NCBI RefSeq assembly: GCF_003339815.1
Contig: NZ_PPTT01000009.1
Coordinates: 1-64,000 of the forward strand
Origin: Eggerthella sinensis
GTDB taxonomy: Bacteria; Actinomycetota; Coriobacteriia; Coriobacteriales; Eggerthellaceae
Length of the DNA stretch: 64,000 nt
Direction of reading: 5' to 3'
This document shows, one piece after another, positions 60,452 through 64,000 of this stretch. Under the pieces are notes generated by a model, which ran no database searches, had not been told where the DNA came from, and saw only the letters and a list, made by a program, of their open reading frames with translations. Positions within the stretch are counted from its first letter, which is position 1. Each line of letters opens with the position of its first letter. The translations under genes and the position numbers were made by a program.

Positions 60452-61501
60452 ATGAACACCCAGAAACCGGTCATCGCCGTGCTGTTCGGCGGACGTTCGG
60501 ACACGCGGGCCGTGTCGCAGCACTCCGCGCGCGCCGTCATCGAGAGCATCGACCGCGACCGGTACCGCATCGTTCCCGTGGGAATCGACCCGAGCGGGGC
60601 GTGGTACGTGTACGGAGGAAGCCCCGACGCCATCGCGAACGGCACGTGGCTCCACTCCCCCAGCCTCATCCCGGCCGCCGTCTCGCCGAATCGACACGTG
60701 CACGGCCTCGTCCTCATCGCGAACGGGAAGAAGCTGCGCCTCGACGCGGCCCTGCCCGTGCTGCACGGCAGCGGCGGCGAGGACGGCGGCGTGCAGGGAG
60801 CGTTGCAGCTCGCGGGCGTTCCCATCGTCGGTTGCGGGGCGGTGGGCTCGGCGCTGTGCGCCGACAAGATCCTGTCCCACCGCATCGCGCGCGACGCCGG
60901 CATCGCCGTGGCCCACCATGCCGTCGTGCGCGCCACGATGCAGCTCAAAACCATGCAGGAAGCGGCGGCGCTCATCGGCTACCCGCTGTACGTGAAGCCG
61001 CCGCGCGAAGGGTTCTCGCTCGGCGTGAGCAGGGTTGCCCGGCCCGAACAGCTCGAAGCGGCCCTCGACCTCGCGTTCTCCTTCAGCGGCGAGGCCCTCA
61101 TCGAGCAGGAGATCGCCGGGCGGGAGATCGGCGTGGCCGTGCTGGGAACCACAACGCTGTCGTTCGGCGTGCCCGACGAGGTGGTGCTGCACGGCGCCGT
61201 GTTCGATTACCGGGAGAAGCACCTGCGCGAAACGGCGGAGGTGCGGGTGCCCGCGCGCCTCGCCGACGAGGAGGAGAAGGCCGTCCTCGCCCTCGCGCAG
61301 CGCCTCTACCGGCTGCTCGCCTGCACCGGCTTCGCGCGGATCGACCTCTTTCTCGACGAGGCCGGCGCCCTCTTCTTCAACGAGGCGAACACCATCCCCG
61401 ACCTGACGAAGCGCGGGCGCTTCCCCGCCATGTTCGCCGCCGCCGGCATCTCCCTCACCGGCGTGCTCACGGCCGCCATCGAGGAGGCCATGGCGCGATA
61501 G
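60452..61501 (+). CDS. D-alanine-D-X ligase-like protein (VanC/E/G-like)
   Basis: A 349-residue ATP-grasp ligase. N-terminal AVLFGGRSDTRAVSQHSA; LPVLHGSGGEDGGVQGALQL (substrate Glu loop); VGCGAVGSALCADKILSHRI (Lys of the ATP site); late FARIDLFLDEAGALFFNEAN and TIPDLT. Two usual blocks are altered: the omega-loop GSSVG region reads REGFSLGVS, and NTIPGxT reads NTIPDLT. The GCG motif and the neighbouring VanRS-like pair suggest a ligase for altered peptidoglycan termini, or a ddl paralogue. AAGGAGG precedes the ATG. The gap from 60283 to 60451 holds the divergent promoters. Confidence 0.8.
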   Translation: MNTQKPVIAVLFGGRSDTRAVSQHSARAVIESIDRDRYRIVPVGIDPSGAWYVYGGSPDAIANGTWLHSPSLIPAAVSPNRHVHGLVLIANGKKLRLDAALPVLHGSGGEDGGVQGALQLAGVPIVGCGAVGSALCADKILSHRIARDAGIAVAHHAVVRATMQLKTMQEAAALIGYPLYVKPPREGFSLGVSRVARPEQLEAALDLAFSFSGEALIEQEIAGREIGVAVLGTTTLSFGVPDEVVLHGAVFDYREKHLRETAEVRVPARLADEEEKAVLALAQRLYRLLACTGFARIDLFLDEAGALFFNEANTIPDLTKRGRFPAMFAAAGISLTGVLTAAIEEAMAR

Positions 61502-61633
61502 GACCTCCCATATCAGGCCTCCCACCTCGTGCTATTCGCCTACCTCGTTCAATTTGTGTTTGAATGAACTGACGGGCAACCCGCGCATCGGTATGATGAA
61601 AAGCATCTTACAATGCACAGGGGGTACTCTATC

Positions 61634-63709
61634 GTGAACTCATTCAGAAGCAAGGCCGCGGGCCTTCTCGTCGCCATCGTCGCCGCAAGTATCATGACGC
61701 TCGGCGCAAGCGCGCTCGCCTTCGCAGACGACCGCGTCACCATCACCGACGAGGGGCAGCTTGCGGAGATGTTTCCCGACGAGAGCTTCCGCCACGTGGT
61801 GTTCGAAGCCGTGAAGGACGGTCAGGGGAACGCCTCGGGCGCCACCGTGGAGGAAGCCGTCAACAACTTCACGGGCTTTGTCTACGCCAACGGCGACGAC
61901 ATCGTCGACGACGGCGGCCAGAGGATCACCGACGCCCACGGCATCGAGCACCTGCTCAACGCTGCGCTCGTGGACATCACGTACAACATGATCACCGACC
62001 TCTCGTTCCTCGAACACGACCCGAGCATCGAGGCAGACAAGACGTGGCTCGAAGGCGGCTCGACCGAAGGCGGCATGCCCAACAAGCACAACGTCACCTG
62101 GCAGCTCGAGGGCAACCCGTACACGCGCCTCCCCTCGACGCTGTACTTCGGCGGCAAGCTCGTGGTAAAGCAGGCGGCCACCGACTACTCCTCGTACCCC
62201 GACGACACGATGGGCTCGTGGCGCTTCGTGCGCACGGGCACGGCGCTCGCGGGCGACCTCCATGTGGGCAGGGTGGCCTACGACGGCGCCACCGGCCATT
62301 TCGCACCGCTCGACCGCAGCACGGTGCACGACCGGGCCGCCACGCCCGACACGCTGTCGCTCGTCCTTCCCGACGCGGACAAAGATTCGGAATTCTGGGA
62401 GCAGGACGACACGTACGACAACGACACGGTGGGCTTCTCGGGCGTGGTGCGCAGTGGCCGGCACGAGATCGCCATCGGCACCATCAAGATCTTCAACTAC
62501 ACCACCCAAGACAGGAAGGGCACCCTCACCGCTGGCGGCCAGTCCTACAAATACTACCTGGAGCCCACGTTCTACGTGTTCGACAAGGTCAGCCTCTCCC
62601 AGAACGCCTTCGAGGGCGCAGCGGAGCTCGTCAAGACGGCCGAAGACGGCACCACTCCCCTCAAGGGCGCCGAATACAGCCTGTTCAAAAAAGGCAGCGA
62701 TGAGCCCGAGCGCACCGGCCTCGTCACCGACGCCGACGGCAAGCTGCTCGTCGAAAACCTCGCCGGCGGCGACTGGTACCTTCAGGAGACGAAAGCGCCC
62801 GAAGGCTACACCATCAACCCCGACCCCGTCGCGTTCACCATCGACGCGCCCCAGGCGAGGCTCGGCGGCGGCCTCGCCGCCCTCGACAACCTGGACAACA
62901 GCGCCGATCTCGTGGCGGGCGAGAACGAGGCGTACATCAACGGCGCGGTGTACGACGAAGAGCTCAACGCCAGCGGAGCCAGCCCCGACATCACGCTGAC
63001 CCTGGCCGATGCTGCACACGCCGAGGACGTCGACAAGGTGGAGGTCGCCTACGCCGCGCTGATGGACGCCGCCGGCACCACCACCGAGAACGTGGTCAGG
63101 ACGTTCGACACGCTGCAAGAGGCGCAAGACGACGTCAACGCCGAGAAGAACGCGTTCGAGGCCGACGGCACCGCGGCCGTCGACGCCGGCGGCCACATCG
63201 TGGGCCCGGTGAGCATCGCGGTCTCCTTCAAGCAGAACTCCGCCGCGGCGACGGTGCAGGTCTCCCAGAAGGACGCCGCCGAGCCCGCGCTGACCTCCGT
63301 GAGCGGCACCAAGCATTGGGCGGACGCGGACGACAAAGCCGGCAAGCGCCCCGGCAGCATCACGGTGAACCTGCTGCGAAACAACGTGAAGATCGCCGAC
63401 GTCGAAGTGACGGCGCATGACGGCTGGAAGTACACGTTTGCCGACCTGGACGCGCACGACCCCGACGGCAAGCCGTACGCCTACACCGTCGACGAGGCCG
63501 TCGTTCCGCCGAACTACAAGAAAACCGTGAGCGGCTTCGACATCACGAACACGCTCACCGTCACCGACGTTCCGCCCGCAAGCAGCACCGCACCCCAGGG
63601 CAAGAAAACGCCCCCCACGGGCGACGCCGCACCTGTCGCGGCGCTGGCTGTCCTGCTGGCAGGCGCTGGCATGGCCGCCGCCTTCGCGGCCCGCAGGCAA
63701 CGAAGGTAG
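61634..63709 (+). CDS. Sortase-type Cna-B surface protein
   Basis: A 691-residue secreted protein. I prefer the GTG at 61634 (AGGGGG upstream; gives a standard signal peptide SFRSKAAGLLVAIVAASIMT...ASALAFA); ATG at 61613 is an alternative. An N-terminal domain of no known type (about 30-330) is followed by a Cna-B/SpaA-like domain (LVKTAEDGTTPLKGAEYSLF, YLQETKAPEGYTI), a middle domain, and a second Cna-B (SGTKHWADADDKAGKRPGSI, YTVDEAVVPPNYKKT). The C-terminus has PPTGD, a hydrophobic helix and RRQRR: a sorting signal with a non-canonical P-P-T-G-D in place of LPxTG. Confidence 0.85.
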   Translation: MNSFRSKAAGLLVAIVAASIMTLGASALAFADDRVTITDEGQLAEMFPDESFRHVVFEAVKDGQGNASGATVEEAVNNFTGFVYANGDDIVDDGGQRITDAHGIEHLLNAALVDITYNMITDLSFLEHDPSIEADKTWLEGGSTEGGMPNKHNVTWQLEGNPYTRLPSTLYFGGKLVVKQAATDYSSYPDDTMGSWRFVRTGTALAGDLHVGRVAYDGATGHFAPLDRSTVHDRAATPDTLSLVLPDADKDSEFWEQDDTYDNDTVGFSGVVRSGRHEIAIGTIKIFNYTTQDRKGTLTAGGQSYKYYLEPTFYVFDKVSLSQNAFEGAAELVKTAEDGTTPLKGAEYSLFKKGSDEPERTGLVTDADGKLLVENLAGGDWYLQETKAPEGYTINPDPVAFTIDAPQARLGGGLAALDNLDNSADLVAGENEAYINGAVYDEELNASGASPDITLTLADAAHAEDVDKVEVAYAALMDAAGTTTENVVRTFDTLQEAQDDVNAEKNAFEADGTAAVDAGGHIVGPVSIAVSFKQNSAAATVQVSQKDAAEPALTSVSGTKHWADADDKAGKRPGSITVNLLRNNVKIADVEVTAHDGWKYTFADLDAHDPDGKPYAYTVDEAVVPPNYKKTVSGFDITNTLTVTDVPPASSTAPQGKKTPPTGDAAPVAALAVLLAGAGMAAAFAARRQRR

Positions 63710-63726
63710 CACTTCCCCACGGCGCC

Positions 63727-64000
63727 TCAGCGCTCGTCCGTCCCCTCGCCGTGCAGGTCGAGGATGGCGTCGAAGGGGATGCGGGTGCGCACGACGGTGA
63801 GCGTCCGGCCCGCCTCGTCGATGTCGGTCACGAGGCCGTGCGCGGTCACGTACGCCTCGCCGTCGTGGTAGACCACCTTCGCCATGCGACGGCGCTCGAG
63901 GCGCGCGAGGCGCTGCGACAGTTCGAGGGCCTCCTCCTCGGTCAGCTCGCGTTTCGGCTGCGGCGTGCGCTCGCGTTCGCGGATGAGGTCGTAGTAGCCG
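63727..64000 (-). CDS. YolD-like protein, 5' end beyond the window
   Basis: The last about 90 residues are visible: RERERTPQPKRELTEEEALE, LSQRLARLERRRMAKVVYHD, AYVTAHGLVTDIDEAGRTLT and RTRIPFDAILDLHGEGTDER. The pattern beta-strand (V-G-x-V-x-x-I-D) then IPFdxIldl is the YolD-like family. These proteins are often encoded beside Y-family DNA polymerases of the DinB/ImpB type, so one may lie just beyond position 64000. Confidence 0.7.
   Translation of the reverse strand, partial: GYYDLIRERERTPQPKRELTEEEALELSQRLARLERRRMAKVVYHDGEAYVTAHGLVTDIDEAGRTLTVVRTRIPFDAILDLHGEGTDER

Noticed and set aside
1-64000. tRNA, rRNA and CRISPR arrays
   Set aside because: I looked for cloverleaf TTC-arm/CCA-like patterns, rRNA-conserved strings and regularly spaced repeats and saw none.

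Overview
The window is about 64 kb of high-GC DNA with dense coding on both strands. It most resembles a gut Coriobacteriia chromosome of the Eggerthella/Gordonibacter kind. The pointers are a Tat-exported flavoprotein reductase with a LysR regulator, class III fructose-1,6-bisphosphatase, paired YhgE/Pip proteins beside a UvrA paralogue, a VanRS-like pair beside a D-Ala-D-X ligase-like gene, and the base composition. The genus is inferred; no rRNA or tRNA gene was seen.

Host block 1 (1-11.4 kb): a small membrane protein; a membrane-tailed protein whose N-terminus looks like the ParA-activating peptide of ParB; a response regulator/kinase/ABC transporter module of the BceRS-BceAB or MacB kind; a PadR repressor with its co-transcribed membrane protein behind an inverted-repeat operator; a hybrid histidine kinase; and a synthetase-only (split) GMP synthase.

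Prophage block (about 11.56-36.04 kb): a siphovirus-type prophage between guaA and a methyltransferase gene, flanked by an 11-bp repeat. Late genes run leftwards (terminase, portal, scaffold, capsid, connectors, Dit, Tal, fibres, lysis cassette) and the integrase runs rightwards at the right end. It is clearly defective. The terminase lacks its ATPase N-terminus, and the whole early/replication region is gone. The major tail protein and tape measure are missing. The capsid, fibre, endolysin and a left-end gene carry single-base frameshifts.

Defence island (about 21.85-32.1 kb): within the head module, between portal and scaffold, lies a lower-GC five-gene operon: ribbon-helix-helix protein, PLD-like/SNF2 helicase, DUF4391 protein, type III-like Mod methyltransferase and Res endonuclease. 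It looks like a complete composite restriction system. Beside it is a strongly structured non-coding element (nested hairpins, 20-bp outer arms) that resembles a transfer-origin or structured-RNA locus. The picture is a decayed phage carrying an intact defence operon.

Host block 2 (36-64 kb): SAM methyltransferase, DUF5050 protein, Tat flavoprotein and LysR regulator, 3-methyladenine glycosylase, aldose epimerase-like protein, and an MgtA Mg2+ ATPase behind a roughly 480-nt leader with a proline-rich small ORF. Then come fructose-1,6-bisphosphatase, an ArsC-like protein, Tex, two YhgE/Pip proteins, a UvrA2-like ATPase, the VanS/VanR-like pair divergent from a D-Ala-D-X ligase-like gene, a sortase-type Cna-B surface protein, and the edge of a YolD-like gene.
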